From NCBI RefSeq assembly GCF_031764535.1, contig NZ_CP134499.1:2108001-2172000 (forward strand): a stretch of 64,000 bases of DNA, in the 5' to 3' direction. Position 1 is the first letter of the stretch; every line of letters starts with the position of its first letter. This document shows positions 49,255-60,950 of the stretch, piece after piece. A model generated the notes under the pieces. The model was not told the DNA's origin and did not search any database. It saw nothing but the letters and a program-made list of their open reading frames with translations. The position numbers and the translations under genes are program-made. This stretch comes from Pseudomonas sp. SG20056. Lineage in GTDB: Bacteria; Pseudomonadota; Gammaproteobacteria; Pseudomonadales; Pseudomonadaceae.

Positions 49255-50262
49255 TTAGTCGCGGGATTTGCGATTTACCGTTTGCGCAGCTTTGAGTATG
49301 TCTGCACCGATCTCAGCCTCAAATTGCTGCCAAACCGGTTGCATGGCGGTACGCCAGGCAGCGCGTTGTTCGTCAGTGAGGGTGATGATCTGGCTGCTGC
49401 CGGACGCCTCAATACGCTGACGGTCTGCACGGTTGGCCTCTTCGGATTGACGGTTCACCGCGAAACTCACCTCATCGATGATGGCTTCCAGCTCGCTGCG
49501 AATCTGGTGAGGAATGGAAAACCAGAAGCGCTGGTTGCTGACCAGCATGTAGTCGAGTGCGCCGTGGTTGGTCTCGGTGATAAACGGCTGCAGGGTATGC
49601 AGCTGCTTGGTGTAGATGTTCGACCAGGCATTCTCGGTACCTTGTACCTTGCCGCTTTGCAGCGCGTCGAAGACTTCGGCAAAAGGCATCGCCAAAGGCG
49701 CGGCACCGATCTGATAGAACTGCGCTTCCAGCACGCTGGAGGGTTGAATGCGGAACTTCAACCCTGCCGCATCACTGGGCACCTGCAACGCTTTGGTTGC
49801 CGAGAGCTGCTTCATACCGTTATGCCAATACGCCAGGCCAATAATGTTGTGCGCTTCCATGGAACGCAGCAATTGGCGGCCTTTGGCACGCTTCTGGAAG
49901 CGTGTGACGGCTTCCAGGTCATCAAACAGGAAGGGCAGGTCGAATACCTGCAACTGTTTGGTGTATTTCTCGAACTTGGCCAGCGATGGTGCTAACAGTT
50001 GCACTTCGTTGTTGGCCAAGGCCTGCAATTCGTTGTCATCACCAAATAGGCTGGAAGTCGGGTAAACCTCGACATTGACCTTGCCTGCCAGGCGTTGATC
50101 GACCAGCTGTTTGAACAGCAAGGCACCTTGACCCTTGGGTGTATGCTCATCGGCGACATGGGCAAATTTGATCAGGATGGGTTCCTGTTCTTGAGCGTGG
50201 CAAAGGTTGAATGCACTGAACAGCAGGGTGCCAATGGCTATAGCAGCAATCGACTTGAACAT
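49255..50262 (-). CDS. TRAP-type C4-dicarboxylate binding protein, copy 1
   Basis: This 335-residue periplasmic DctP-family protein has a signal peptide (MFKSIAAIAIGTLLFSAFNLCHA). The family motifs are [40 protein letters not shown] and [20 protein letters not shown] with the ligand-binding Arg, then [20 protein letters not shown]. It delivers organic acids such as malate, fumarate or succinate to DctQ/DctM. The start is ATG 50262 rather than a codon at 50313. It lies 263 bases downstream of a close paralogue on the same strand and no DctQM genes adjoin it. It is convergent with opmB. Confidence 0.93.
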   Translation of the reverse strand: MFKSIAAIAIGTLLFSAFNLCHAQEQEPILIKFAHVADEHTPKGQGALLFKQLVDQRLAGKVNVEVYPTSSLFGDDNELQALANNEVQLLAPSLAKFEKYTKQLQVFDLPFLFDDLEAVTRFQKRAKGRQLLRSMEAHNIIGLAYWHNGMKQLSATKALQVPSDAAGLKFRIQPSSVLEAQFYQIGAAPLAMPFAEVFDALQSGKVQGTENAWSNIYTKQLHTLQPFITETNHGALDYMLVSNQRFWFSIPHQIRSELEAIIDEVSFAVNRQSEEANRADRQRIEASGSSQIITLTDEQRAAWRTAMQPVWQQFEAEIGADILKAAQTVNRKSRD

Positions 50263-50525
50263 AGGAGAGTCCTTGGTTGAGGCAGGCGAGCAGTCTTGAA
50301 TAATCGGGATCATCAGGCCCTATACGCACTGTCAGCGTAGCGGCTTTTTGCCAGCGCCCCGGGTGATTAGCCAGAGGCGATAGAAGGGGTTAGTTAGAAC
50401 GGCGCGGAGGTTACTGCACTTGGTGCAGACGTGGAGTGCGATGGCGCACGTCTTAGAGCCAGCTCACGATCTGCTGTGCGCTGGCCCTACTGGGTTAAAA
50501 GCCTCGTGAAATCGTGAGCAGGTAC

Positions 50526-51848
<1,323 letters not shown>

Positions 51849-52349
51849 TCAGCGGCGCACGGCGCGCCTGGCAGCAAACAGGCATAGGATCAAGAGAAGG
51901 GCGACGCTGAGCAGGGTCCAGTGGGTAAACGACAGCCCGAGAATGCTGTAGTCGTTCTGTCCGCACACGCCAGCGCTCATAAATACGCTAGGCAGCCAGT
52001 CATGCAACGGCAGATAGAACGCGTAGAACGGGAAGGGCGAACAACTGGAGCTTTCCAGTACACCGGTTTCGATCAGCACCAGGTGCGTGTTGTCATACAC
52101 CGCCATACCCGCAGCGGCCAACAGCAAAGGCCATAGTGGCAAGGTCAGCCAGCGCAGACCGAGGGCTTCTACCGTCAGAATCAGCAGGCTGACAACGCCA
52201 GCACAGAGCAGCCAGAGGCGAATCTGAATGCACAGGGTACAGGGCTCCCAACCGGCTAAATGCTGCAGCAGCAAGGCCCCGCCAAGCATGGCAAAACAGG
52301 CGAGCGTAATCAGGGTGAGCAGGGGCTTAAGCGAGGTGGCGCGGGACAT
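51849..52349 (-). CDS. dsbB: DsbB-family disulfide bond oxidoreductase
   Basis: This 166-residue inner-membrane protein with four helices reoxidises DsbA and passes electrons to quinones. The first periplasmic loop carries the CxxC pair in WEPCTLCIQIRLW (about 34-46). The second loop carries the other cysteine pair, in SSSCSPF (about 102-108) and AGVCGQND (about 126-133). The start at 52349 has GGAG seven bases upstream. It is monocistronic. Pseudomonads often have two DsbB paralogues, so this may be DsbB1, DsbB2 or a DsbH-like form. Confidence 0.92.
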   Translation of the reverse strand: MSRATSLKPLLTLITLACFAMLGGALLLQHLAGWEPCTLCIQIRLWLLCAGVVSLLILTVEALGLRWLTLPLWPLLLAAAGMAVYDNTHLVLIETGVLESSSCSPFPFYAFYLPLHDWLPSVFMSAGVCGQNDYSILGLSFTHWTLLSVALLLILCLFAARRAVRR

Positions 52350-52422
52350 CTGAATCTCCGAAAGGGCCTGGCGCGTTGGGTACGTTAGGACTGTGCCGAC
52401 GTATCTGATGCGTGACGCAGAG

Positions 52423-52695
52423 TTAAGTTGCAGACCTGTTTGAGCGATCCAGATACAGGGTCAGCAGCGCAAGGATGATCGCCAGCGAATAGGCAAACAA
52501 GCCCAGATTGATGCTCAGGATCATTTTTTGCGAACCATCGGACAAGACCATTGACCCGCCATAGAGGTCACGCAAGGCATAGGCCAAGAGAAAGCCGCCG
52601 GTGACGAAGAAGGTCAGACAGGACGATGCTCGGTGCTGGCCCCAGGCGTAAGAAACAGCAAGGTGGTGGGTTGTGTCGTTCTGGCCGTATGCCAC
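52423..52695 (-). CDS. Small two-helix membrane protein downstream of the cupin gene
   Basis: This frame encodes up to 90 residues. The distal part shows two clear hydrophobic helices (CLTFFVTGGFLLAYALRDLY and ILSINLGLFAYSLAIILALL) joined by a short polar loop and ending in YLDRSNRSAT. Counted from ATG 52695 it overlaps the 3-prime end of the cupin gene by 82 bases, which is more than normal, so the true start is probably a later codon near the cupin stop (52614). It would then be about 60-65 residues. The function is unknown; it is probably cotranscribed with the cupin gene. Confidence 0.45.
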   Translation of the reverse strand: MAYGQNDTTHHLAVSYAWGQHRASSCLTFFVTGGFLLAYALRDLYGGSMVLSDGSQKMILSINLGLFAYSLAIILALLTLYLDRSNRSAT

Positions 52696-53012
52696 ACACC
52701 CTGTGGCACCAGAATGTAGCTGCCAACCGTATCAAGCAGTTGCTCACGCTCGCCGTCTGCTTCTTCAAGCAGCAACATTGCACTGCCACTGAGCAGCATG
52801 ACCAGCTCTTCACCAGCCGGATGGCGTTCCCAGCTGGGCCAGTCTGTCGAAAAACTGAAGGCAGACATCAACCTGCCCTGATCCAGCTCAGGCCTGGCGC
52901 CGCTGACCAGATCTCCCCAGAACTGCTCGGAAACGGCAACCTGCTTGGTTTTCCCGCCGTCCTGCACGTGCAGGTAAGTGTGCAGAATATTTTCGGGCTG
53001 CTCGGCGCTCAT
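52614..53012 (-). CDS. Cupin-domain protein
   Basis: This 132-residue protein contains a single cupin barrel. The motif WERHPAGEELVMLLSGSAML (about 66-85; H, E and G positions of cupin motif 1) and a second motif SYILVPQGVWHTART (about 105-119) with the metal-ligand His support this. It is probably a small metal-dependent binding or sensing protein; no specific reaction can be assigned. The start is ATG 53012 with GAGGAG eight bases upstream. The downstream membrane ORF overlaps its end and a small gene lies upstream, suggesting a small operon. There is no signal peptide. Confidence 0.84.
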   Translation of the reverse strand: MSAEQPENILHTYLHVQDGGKTKQVAVSEQFWGDLVSGARPELDQGRLMSAFSFSTDWPSWERHPAGEELVMLLSGSAMLLLEEADGEREQLLDTVGSYILVPQGVWHTARTTQPTTLLFLTPGASTEHRPV

Positions 53013-53037
53013 CCTGTGCTCCTCGTCTTTTCCAGGC

Positions 53038-53229
53038 TCAGCGTTTAAGTAGGGAAGAGTCCAGCTGATTGAAGCACTGCACGATGCGCTCATGGCTGAC
53101 ATCGGCAAACTCCTTCTGCGTCAAGCTCACCAGTACGCTGGTTTTAACTCTGCCGGAGCGCAGCTGACGCTGCATATAGGCCAGTACGTCGGCGTCACTG
53201 GCAGGTGGTGTTTGGTGGTTCTGTTCCAC
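53038..53229 (-). CDS. Small hypothetical protein, about 63 residues
   Basis: This small frame could start at GTG 53229 (EQNHQTPPASDADVLAYMQR) or further up at a TTG at 53289. The product is a likely helical pair, with VLAYMQRQLRSGRVKTSVLV and SHERIVQCFNQLDSSLLKR. It ends 25 bases before the cupin gene on the same strand, consistent with a small operon. Neither start has a clear ribosome site, so the coordinates and reality are uncertain. I do not recognise it. Confidence 0.45.
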   Translation of the reverse strand: MEQNHQTPPASDADVLAYMQRQLRSGRVKTSVLVSLTQKEFADVSHERIVQCFNQLDSSLLKR

Positions 53230-53431
53230 GGTGCATGCGCTCAATGAGGGTGAGTTGGAACGGTGAATCTCGGCGCGAATAGGCGCCAATGCTCATCACT
53301 TTATCAGCTGTTTTACGGTTGTGACTCTATAGTCACTGAGTCATATACCCGGACTACTATAAAGGTCATACCCAAATCCTATTGGCTCGTTTGCAGTCCA
53401 GCTACCAAGCTGAATCCACCCCGTTAGGTGA

Positions 53432-55660
<2,229 letters not shown>

Positions 55661-55695
55661 GCCGTATAGAGGCCTAACTCGCCTCAACTGAAACC

Positions 55696-55739
55696 ACTTC
55701 GCCCCGCCATGGTCATTCATGGCGGGGCGAAGTTTTTTA
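55696..55739 (+). terminator. Strong terminator of katG
   Basis: A perfect 16-base stem (ACTTCGCCCCGCCATG and its complement) with a six-base loop is followed by a T tract. It lies about 35 bases after the katG stop. Confidence 0.95.
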
Positions 55740-55817
55740 TAAGTGCTTGATTAAGTTTGAATTCAGCCAGTGCGGTTAACCTTGCCCCATCTTTTTAAAT
55801 GCCTTTGGAGTTTCCTC

Positions 55818-56369
55818 ATGTCCACCATCGCCAGCGTACCGCTCAAACAGGTTCCGGCAGCCCTCGCACTCTGCGCCGCACTGTTCGCCACCGGCGCGAT
55901 AGCCAGCCAGCCGCAGATATACGGTCTGCACGAGCAGGTTTCGCTGCATGAGCTGGCTCTGGAGCTGCCCGCCAAGCTCGATACAGGCGCCGAAACCGCC
56001 TCGCTGAGCGCCAAGAATATTGAAATGTTCAAACGCGATGGCGGCGAGTGGGTGCGCTTCCAGTTGGGCCTGGAAAACGCCAAGCAGGCGCAGATCATAG
56101 AAAAACCGCTGGCACGCATGAGCTATATCAAACGCCGCGCCGATGACCGCAAGCCCGGTGACAAGCAGCTGTATACCGCCCGCCCGGTGATCGAGATGGA
56201 TATCTGCGTAGGCGATGAACTGAAGAACATCGAAGTCAATCTGACTGACCGCAGCGCCTTTGAGTTTCCGCTGCTGATCGGCTCATCGGCCCTGAAAGAA
56301 TTCAACGCCGCAGTCAGCCCTGGCGTACGTTACTCGGCTGGGCAGCCGAGCTGTACGCAAACCAGTTGA
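55818..56369 (+). CDS. Exported retropepsin-like protein (ATP-dependent zinc protease family)
   Basis: This 183-residue protein has a signal peptide (about 1-29, VPAALALCAALFATGAIAS) and a single pepsin-like domain. The active-site-like motif KLDTGAETASLSAKNI (about 53-68) has the retropepsin DTGA. The C-terminal FEFPLLIGSSALKEFNAAVS region completes the fold typical of the RimB/zinc-protease-annotated family. Enzymatic function in this family is not established, and the N-terminal signal suggests periplasmic location. The start is ATG 55818 with GGAG eight bases upstream. It is monocistronic as seen. Confidence 0.87.
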   Translation: MSTIASVPLKQVPAALALCAALFATGAIASQPQIYGLHEQVSLHELALELPAKLDTGAETASLSAKNIEMFKRDGGEWVRFQLGLENAKQAQIIEKPLARMSYIKRRADDRKPGDKQLYTARPVIEMDICVGDELKNIEVNLTDRSAFEFPLLIGSSALKEFNAAVSPGVRYSAGQPSCTQTS

Positions 56370-56459
56370 GTGGTGCGAGGGCTTATACAGCACAGCCCTG
56401 ACGCTCCAGACTATTTCCACCACGCTAGGAGGCCGTTCGACCCGGCGATGAAGCGCATG

Positions 56460-57491
56460 CTAGCGCGGCCTGGGCCAGAACAGGCTGGCCATGCACAAGG
56501 CATACAGAGCCGCGAACAGCACATAGGCAATTCGTGTGGAAAACAGCTCTGGGGTCTCGCCGGGCAATGGTGAAACCCCAAGGCCAAAGAGAATCAGAAA
56601 GGTCGTCAAGCCGCCGCCAAACACTTTGCCCGTAACAGCGCCCAATACGGCCCGTCCGGCAAACAGCAGGCTGACCAGCAGCAGGCTGAGGATGACCCAC
56701 AACAGGCTGGGCCGCAGTTCGACCACGGTAAATGCAAGGGAGGCAGCAACCCCGCCAAGCAGGTTGATCATGATCAGTGCGGCAGCAGTTCGGGTGCTCA
56801 TTCCCAGCTCGAACTGGCTGAGCAGCGAGGCGACAGTAATCGGTATGACCATCGCCGTGGCCAGACGTGAGTCGATCAGGCACAGCGTAACTATGCTCAG
56901 CAGAATGACCCCGCTGACCATGGCCTGGCGCGTTACGCGCTCCAGTTCAAGGCGCGACACAGGTGCAGGGTTTACCTGTGTTTGGCCCACATCGGGGAAT
57001 ACCGCGTGAGCGCCCCAAGTAAGCAGCAGGGCGATGCTGACTGCCTTGGCCAGAATCAGCACAATCGACTCACCGAGGTCGCGCTGGAGGATGTCGAGCA
57101 GCGGCACCACAATCGCGATCACCAGCGTCAACGCCGGCCCAGCGCCGCCTATCTGGCGACCCTGGGCGAAAAAGCAGCTGAAGTAACACAGCCAGAGCAA
57201 CGGCAGCAGTGCCAACGGCCGATCACCGAGCAAGCCGGTGAGGAAGATCAGCAGCGCGCCAACCATCAAGATCAGCAGCACAGTGCCCAATCCCTGCCGT
57301 AAACCGGGCGGGTTGTAGCTGGCCAGAAGAAACTGGGTGGCAAATAACGGCGCGAGAAAGGGCAGCACACTGCCGTGGACTAAGCCCAGGCTGAATCCCA
57401 CCGTTACTGCCAAGACCACACGCAAGCCCTGGCGCTTGGCGCGCGCCAGATCGATTGACGGGGAAGGGCCATCCAAGGCCTCAGCTGACAT
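56460..57491 (-). CDS. DUF2955 membrane protein, FUSC/aromatic-acid-exporter-like
   Basis: This 343-residue protein has about ten membrane helices in two sets of five (roughly 25-160 and 195-340), with a short cytoplasmic loop between them (FPDVGQTQVNPAPVSRLELE). It resembles DUF2955/FUSC-superfamily proteins such as AaeB, but lacks the large cytoplasmic domain of AaeB. The upstream gene encodes its HlyD-type adaptor and their frames overlap by 11 bases (MFP stop at 57481, this start at 57491), so they are coupled. Together with the small membrane protein upstream it probably forms an efflux pump. Substrates are unknown, aromatic acids being the closest analogue. Confidence 0.88.
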   Translation of the reverse strand: MSAEALDGPSPSIDLARAKRQGLRVVLAVTVGFSLGLVHGSVLPFLAPLFATQFLLASYNPPGLRQGLGTVLLILMVGALLIFLTGLLGDRPLALLPLLWLCYFSCFFAQGRQIGGAGPALTLVIAIVVPLLDILQRDLGESIVLILAKAVSIALLLTWGAHAVFPDVGQTQVNPAPVSRLELERVTRQAMVSGVILLSIVTLCLIDSRLATAMVIPITVASLLSQFELGMSTRTAAALIMINLLGGVAASLAFTVVELRPSLLWVILSLLLVSLLFAGRAVLGAVTGKVFGGGLTTFLILFGLGVSPLPGETPELFSTRIAYVLFAALYALCMASLFWPRPR

Positions 57492-58611
57492 AGGTCAGTA
57501 GCGCCACAAGCCGCGCGGTGATTACGCCAAACATATTCGCCAGCGGGTTATCGCCGGTGTAAATCACCACCGTAACCTGTGAGCCATAGCGCAGGCCTTT
57601 TGGGTAAGGCTCCATCACCACAAGGCGCACGGGGAAGCGTTGCGGGTCACGTACCCAACCGCTCTGGTTGCGCACCGAGGGCAGGGCAGAAGAGTTGCTG
57701 CCTTCCGTTGCAACGCCCCAGCCGACGCTCTCGACCCGCGCATTGAACACGCGTCCTGGCAACACGTCGAACACCAGTTCGGCCCTATCATCGGCCTGCA
57801 CATGCTCCAGGCTGTTTTCTTTAAAGGCAGCGGAAACCCATACGGTGCCTGCGTCGATAAAGGTCAGCGCGGGCTGGCCGGCGTTGACTACCTGGCCAAC
57901 AGCGAGCTGCAGATTGGTGATCACGCCATCTGCGGGCGCCTTAATCTCCGTACGCACCAGATCAAGCCGAGCCTTCTCCAGTTGCGCGAGGGCCTGCTTG
58001 AACTGCGGATTATCCGTACCTGTGGGGCCCAGTTCCTGACGAGCACGCTGCAAATCAGCCTGTGCCTTGGCCACTGCGGCCTCGGCGGTATTCAGCGACG
58101 CGGTGGCTTCATCCAGGCGCGCACGGGCATAGACGCCGCGTTCAACCAACTGCATCACCCGGCGCGTTTGCTCACGCACATTGTCGCGTTGGGCGCGGGC
58201 AGACACGACCTGAGCCTGGGCCGCATCCACCGATGCGGTGTTGGCTCCCAACGACTGGCCTGTTTGCTCAAGGCGCGCCTCGGCTTCGGCAATGGCGATC
58301 TTGTAAGGTTGCGGATCAATGCGGAAAAGCAACTGCCCAGCTTCCACCCGAGCATTGTCGAGCACCGCAATTTCCACCACGCGACCACTCACTTCGGAAG
58401 CCATCTGCACCACATAACCCTGTACCACCGCCTGCGAGGTAGAAGGGGTGCTGCGCTCCATCAGGATAGACAGCACAAACAGTGCGGCGGCAACTGACAC
58501 CACGATCAACGCAATACGTCGCAGCGGGTTGGCCGGCGGTACGGTTTTTTCGGCGCCAGCCCGTGTTTCGGTCGGTGGCGTGCTGTCAGGCGCCTCTAAT
58601 GCTTCAGACAT
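57481..58611 (-). CDS. HlyD/EmrA-family membrane fusion protein
   Basis: This 376-residue adaptor has one anchor helix (about 30-48, RRIALIVVSVAAALFVLSIL) followed by a split biotinyl-lipoyl domain (about 65-100, YVVQMASEVSGRVVEIAVLD). A long alpha-hairpin (about 110-220, AEARLEQTGQSLGANTASVD to AVAKAQADLQRARQELG) and a second lipoyl half plus beta-barrel (TEIKAPADGVITNLQLAVGQ, LEHVQADDRAELVFDVLPGR) complete it. It resembles AaeA/EmrA adaptors. GGGGAA lies near the ATG at 58611. It overlaps the DUF2955 gene and follows the small membrane gene by 57 bases, giving an aaeXAB-like layout. No outer-membrane factor is adjacent. Confidence 0.92.
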   Translation of the reverse strand: MSEALEAPDSTPPTETRAGAEKTVPPANPLRRIALIVVSVAAALFVLSILMERSTPSTSQAVVQGYVVQMASEVSGRVVEIAVLDNARVEAGQLLFRIDPQPYKIAIAEAEARLEQTGQSLGANTASVDAAQAQVVSARAQRDNVREQTRRVMQLVERGVYARARLDEATASLNTAEAAVAKAQADLQRARQELGPTGTDNPQFKQALAQLEKARLDLVRTEIKAPADGVITNLQLAVGQVVNAGQPALTFIDAGTVWVSAAFKENSLEHVQADDRAELVFDVLPGRVFNARVESVGWGVATEGSNSSALPSVRNQSGWVRDPQRFPVRLVVMEPYPKGLRYGSQVTVVIYTGDNPLANMFGVITARLVALLTYVS

Positions 58612-58668
58612 ATGGATTCCCCTAAGGCAGGTGCAAGCACAAAGGTCGGCTCGGTAGTGCTAGGACGA

Positions 58669-59193
58669 TCACGCAGCGTCTGTGCTGCTAACCCGTGCAG
58701 TGCGAATAAACAGCGCGCGCAGCTTCTCCCAGAAATTGCCGCCCAAAACGAAGAAGCTGCCAATCAGCAACGCGTCGCCAAGCATTTGCAACGCCCAGCT
58801 ATTGGGGCGCAGACCAGGCGCGATAGCATCGATATAAGGCTCAAGAAAGGATGAAATCAACGGCAGGCAGAACATCACCAAGCCAATACGATGGCGCATC
58901 GGGCCGATCTCAACCTCGGTACTCGGCACCATCGAAGACATATAGCCATAGATATGCTGTTTCAGCTCCTGAAAACCCGCCTTGCCCATGATGGCGATAA
59001 CCAGCAGCAAGAGAATTTTATTAAAGATAAACAGCGCCCCAGAAAGCGCCGCCACCTTGGAACCCGGCACATCCGCTGCCGCTGCCAGCGGCACCAGAAG
59101 CCACAACAGCGGAATCAAACAGATAATCGCGATACCCAATTTAAAGCGCCATTGGGCGGACTTGGGCTGGGCTGTGTGCTGCTCTATCTTCAT
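58669..59193 (-). CDS. Small transporter-associated membrane protein (transporter suffix domain)
   Basis: This 174-residue protein has about four helices: two in the first half (about 18-40 and 53-70) and two in the second (about 100-118 and 135-155), around a conserved GKAGFQELKQHIYGYM loop. The GPMRHRIGLVMFCLPLISSF and LLIGSFFVLGGNFWEKLRAL segments correspond to the family named transporter suffix domain, found beside or fused to transporters. As first gene of the exporter operon it is placed like AaeX, but it is longer. The function is unknown. The start at 59193 lacks a good ribosome site. Confidence 0.8.
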   Translation of the reverse strand: MKIEQHTAQPKSAQWRFKLGIAIICLIPLLWLLVPLAAAADVPGSKVAALSGALFIFNKILLLLVIAIMGKAGFQELKQHIYGYMSSMVPSTEVEIGPMRHRIGLVMFCLPLISSFLEPYIDAIAPGLRPNSWALQMLGDALLIGSFFVLGGNFWEKLRALFIRTARVSSTDAA

Positions 59194-59606
59194 GTGTGGG
59201 TACCGTCCATTGCCATTATTGTTTTTGCTCTTCTAAAAATGGTTAACGCCATCAGCTAAATATCTAGCACAAAACCAGCGTGACAGAGCTTTATCAGGCT
59301 ATGCCTGCTTAGCGTCAGCGCGTTGCCGGCCAGGTGCACCTTTTAAGGGGACGCTTGTTGAGCTTGGCGAACTGAGGATTGGCGTTGCGCTGGTGCTACT
59401 GAGGAATTGTTTGAGGGCTGCTAGACAGTAAGGCGGCAAAGACGTAGGTTCTGCCTCATTGAGGATATGTCACTACTTCTCAATAACCATATAGGTTTGC
59501 TAAACCGGCGGCTTGTGAGAAATGATCTTGATTTTTGCAAAATAAAGCGCCCCTAATAAGTAGGCTGGCTAATTTTTGCCGTTGAATTTTCCGTGGGGCG
59601 CATGAA
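59194..59606. other. Non-coding stretch opening the lower-GC block
   Basis: No gene with a ribosome site is seen in these 413 bases. The sequence turns AT-rich near 59460. Inverted bases GCGCCCC (59547-59553) and GGGGCGC (59595-59601) flank the start of the MAPEG gene. It presumably contains the promoter of the exporter operon on the minus strand. Confidence 0.5.
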
Positions 59607-60005
59607 TTGAATCTACTCATACTCCCTATGGCAGCTCACATAGCGCTAGCCTCTTTTCTTTACGTGCTGTTAACTATCGCGCGCGCACCAAAAGTGTGGG
59701 GAATAGGCAGAAACCCAGATGGAACTAACCCTTGGGCAGCAGTAGAGCCTCGTATTAGCGCGAATCTTTCAAACCAGTTTGAATGGCCTGTGTTTTTCTA
59801 TGCCGCGTGCATTTTATTAATTCAAAGCCAATCAGACTTGGCTGTTGCAGCTGGGTTGGCGTGGATTTTTATTTTTGGTCGTGTGGCGCATAGCTGTGTA
59901 CAGGTATTCACCACGAACGTAAGGATACGCGGCTTAGTTTTCACTATAAATTTTCTTGCTACTTTAGGCTTGTGGGTTGTTTTGATTTTTACTTTAAAAG
60001 AATAA
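59607..60005 (+). CDS. MAPEG-family membrane protein
   Basis: This 132-residue protein has four helices typical of MAPEG (membrane-associated eicosanoid/glutathione) proteins: NLLILPMAAHIALASFLYVL at the N-terminus, a conserved loop with NLSNQFEWPVFFYAACILLI in the middle and FGRVAHSCVQVFTTNVRIRG near the third helix. Bacterial members may be glutathione-dependent transferases or peroxidases; no activity can be assigned. The frame opens with TTG 59607; an ATG at 59628 is the alternative. GC content is clearly lower than most of the window. It is followed by a GNAT gene 52 bases later. Confidence 0.85.
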   Translation: MNLLILPMAAHIALASFLYVLLTIARAPKVWGIGRNPDGTNPWAAVEPRISANLSNQFEWPVFFYAACILLIQSQSDLAVAAGLAWIFIFGRVAHSCVQVFTTNVRIRGLVFTINFLATLGLWVVLIFTLKE

Positions 60006-60057
60006 TACCTATATTGGGTCGTATAGAAATCATCATTTATCCGAGTATTAAGCGATC

Positions 60058-60537
60058 ATGACATATACAGAATACGAAGACAGGTATCGCGAGTCGGCCA
60101 TTGAATTAATGTGCTTGCTACAAGAGCATGAGCGATCCATCAGTAATGACAGACCTCCTGCTATTGAGGTTTCGCAAGCGCAGCTGGACTATCTGGTTGC
60201 AGCTATAGCCAATACACCAGGAAAAATATTTCTTGCTGTTGAGTCTGAGCGTGCCGTTGGCTTGCTGGTTTTATTCCAGGACAGTGAACACCAAGGTACA
60301 TGCCACGTATATCCCGAGTTTTTAAGATATGGATTGATCACAGACCTTGTAGTGGCAGAGTCGCATCGTGGTTTATCAGTTGCAGCCGAACTTATGCGGC
60401 TTGCGGAGGACTATTGTAAATCGGAAGGCCTATCTACAATAAAGCTTTCGGTATTAAACTCAAACTCCAGCGCCCGTAGCTTTTACGAAAAGCAAGGCTA
60501 TTGTGTGCAAGATGTAATATATCGAAAAATAATTTAA
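60058..60537 (+). CDS. GNAT family N-acetyltransferase in the lower-GC block
   Basis: This 159-residue GNAT enzyme has the acetyl-CoA loop in LITDLVVAESHRGLSVAAEL (about 98-117, HRGLSVA in place of the usual Q/RxxGxG/A) and motif B in SVLNSNSSARSFYEKQGYCV (about 131-150). The first helix region (YRESAIELMCLLQEHERSIS) is typical. About 42 percent GC in a sampled stretch, far below neighbouring genes, suggests transfer. The substrate is unknown; many such enzymes act on antibiotics or small amines. Confidence 0.87.
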   Translation: MTYTEYEDRYRESAIELMCLLQEHERSISNDRPPAIEVSQAQLDYLVAAIANTPGKIFLAVESERAVGLLVLFQDSEHQGTCHVYPEFLRYGLITDLVVAESHRGLSVAAELMRLAEDYCKSEGLSTIKLSVLNSNSSARSFYEKQGYCVQDVIYRKII

Positions 60538-60950
60538 TTGCGACATTAAACAGGTCGTGACCAAGCCAGGGAGTGGTGAAGCCTATGCATCCAATTCAAT
60601 ATCAATGCGGTTCTGTTAGAGGGCTGCTCGACAGCATTGGTATTTGTAATCGTTTTATCTGCTATTTCCCGGATTGCTGAGCATTCGCACATTTTCTTGG
60701 CAAAGTGTCTTTGTGGGCTCTTTGGCATAATTGCGCGATTTATCTGGACTGTGGCCACGAACCGTCTCAGCGGGTGATACAAAAAATCGCCTCTGTTTAG
60801 CTCATCAGTTTTGCCTCGGGCTATCCCGAAAATATTAGAGCCTGACGAACTAGGCCGTTTGAAAAGTGCTGTGTGCACACGAGTCATATCGCTAGCTCCC
60901 GTTAGCTAAACCCAACGATTAACCAAACTCATACCGCAGAGAATATAAGC
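60538..60950. other. Stretch without a confident gene between two GNAT genes
   Basis: These 413 bases contain a minus-strand frame at 60546-60887 (113 codons) with no ribosome site and no recognisable motif. Its product is basic and low in hydrophobic periodicity, so I do not call it a gene. I looked for integron attC-like or IS-end sequences and saw none that convinced me. The base composition is again AT-rich. Confidence 0.45.

Noticed and set aside
60546..60887. 113-codon minus-strand frame in the lower-GC block
   Set aside because: It has no ribosome site, no hydrophobic or domain pattern, and no recognised relative; it could be chance in AT-rich spacer.
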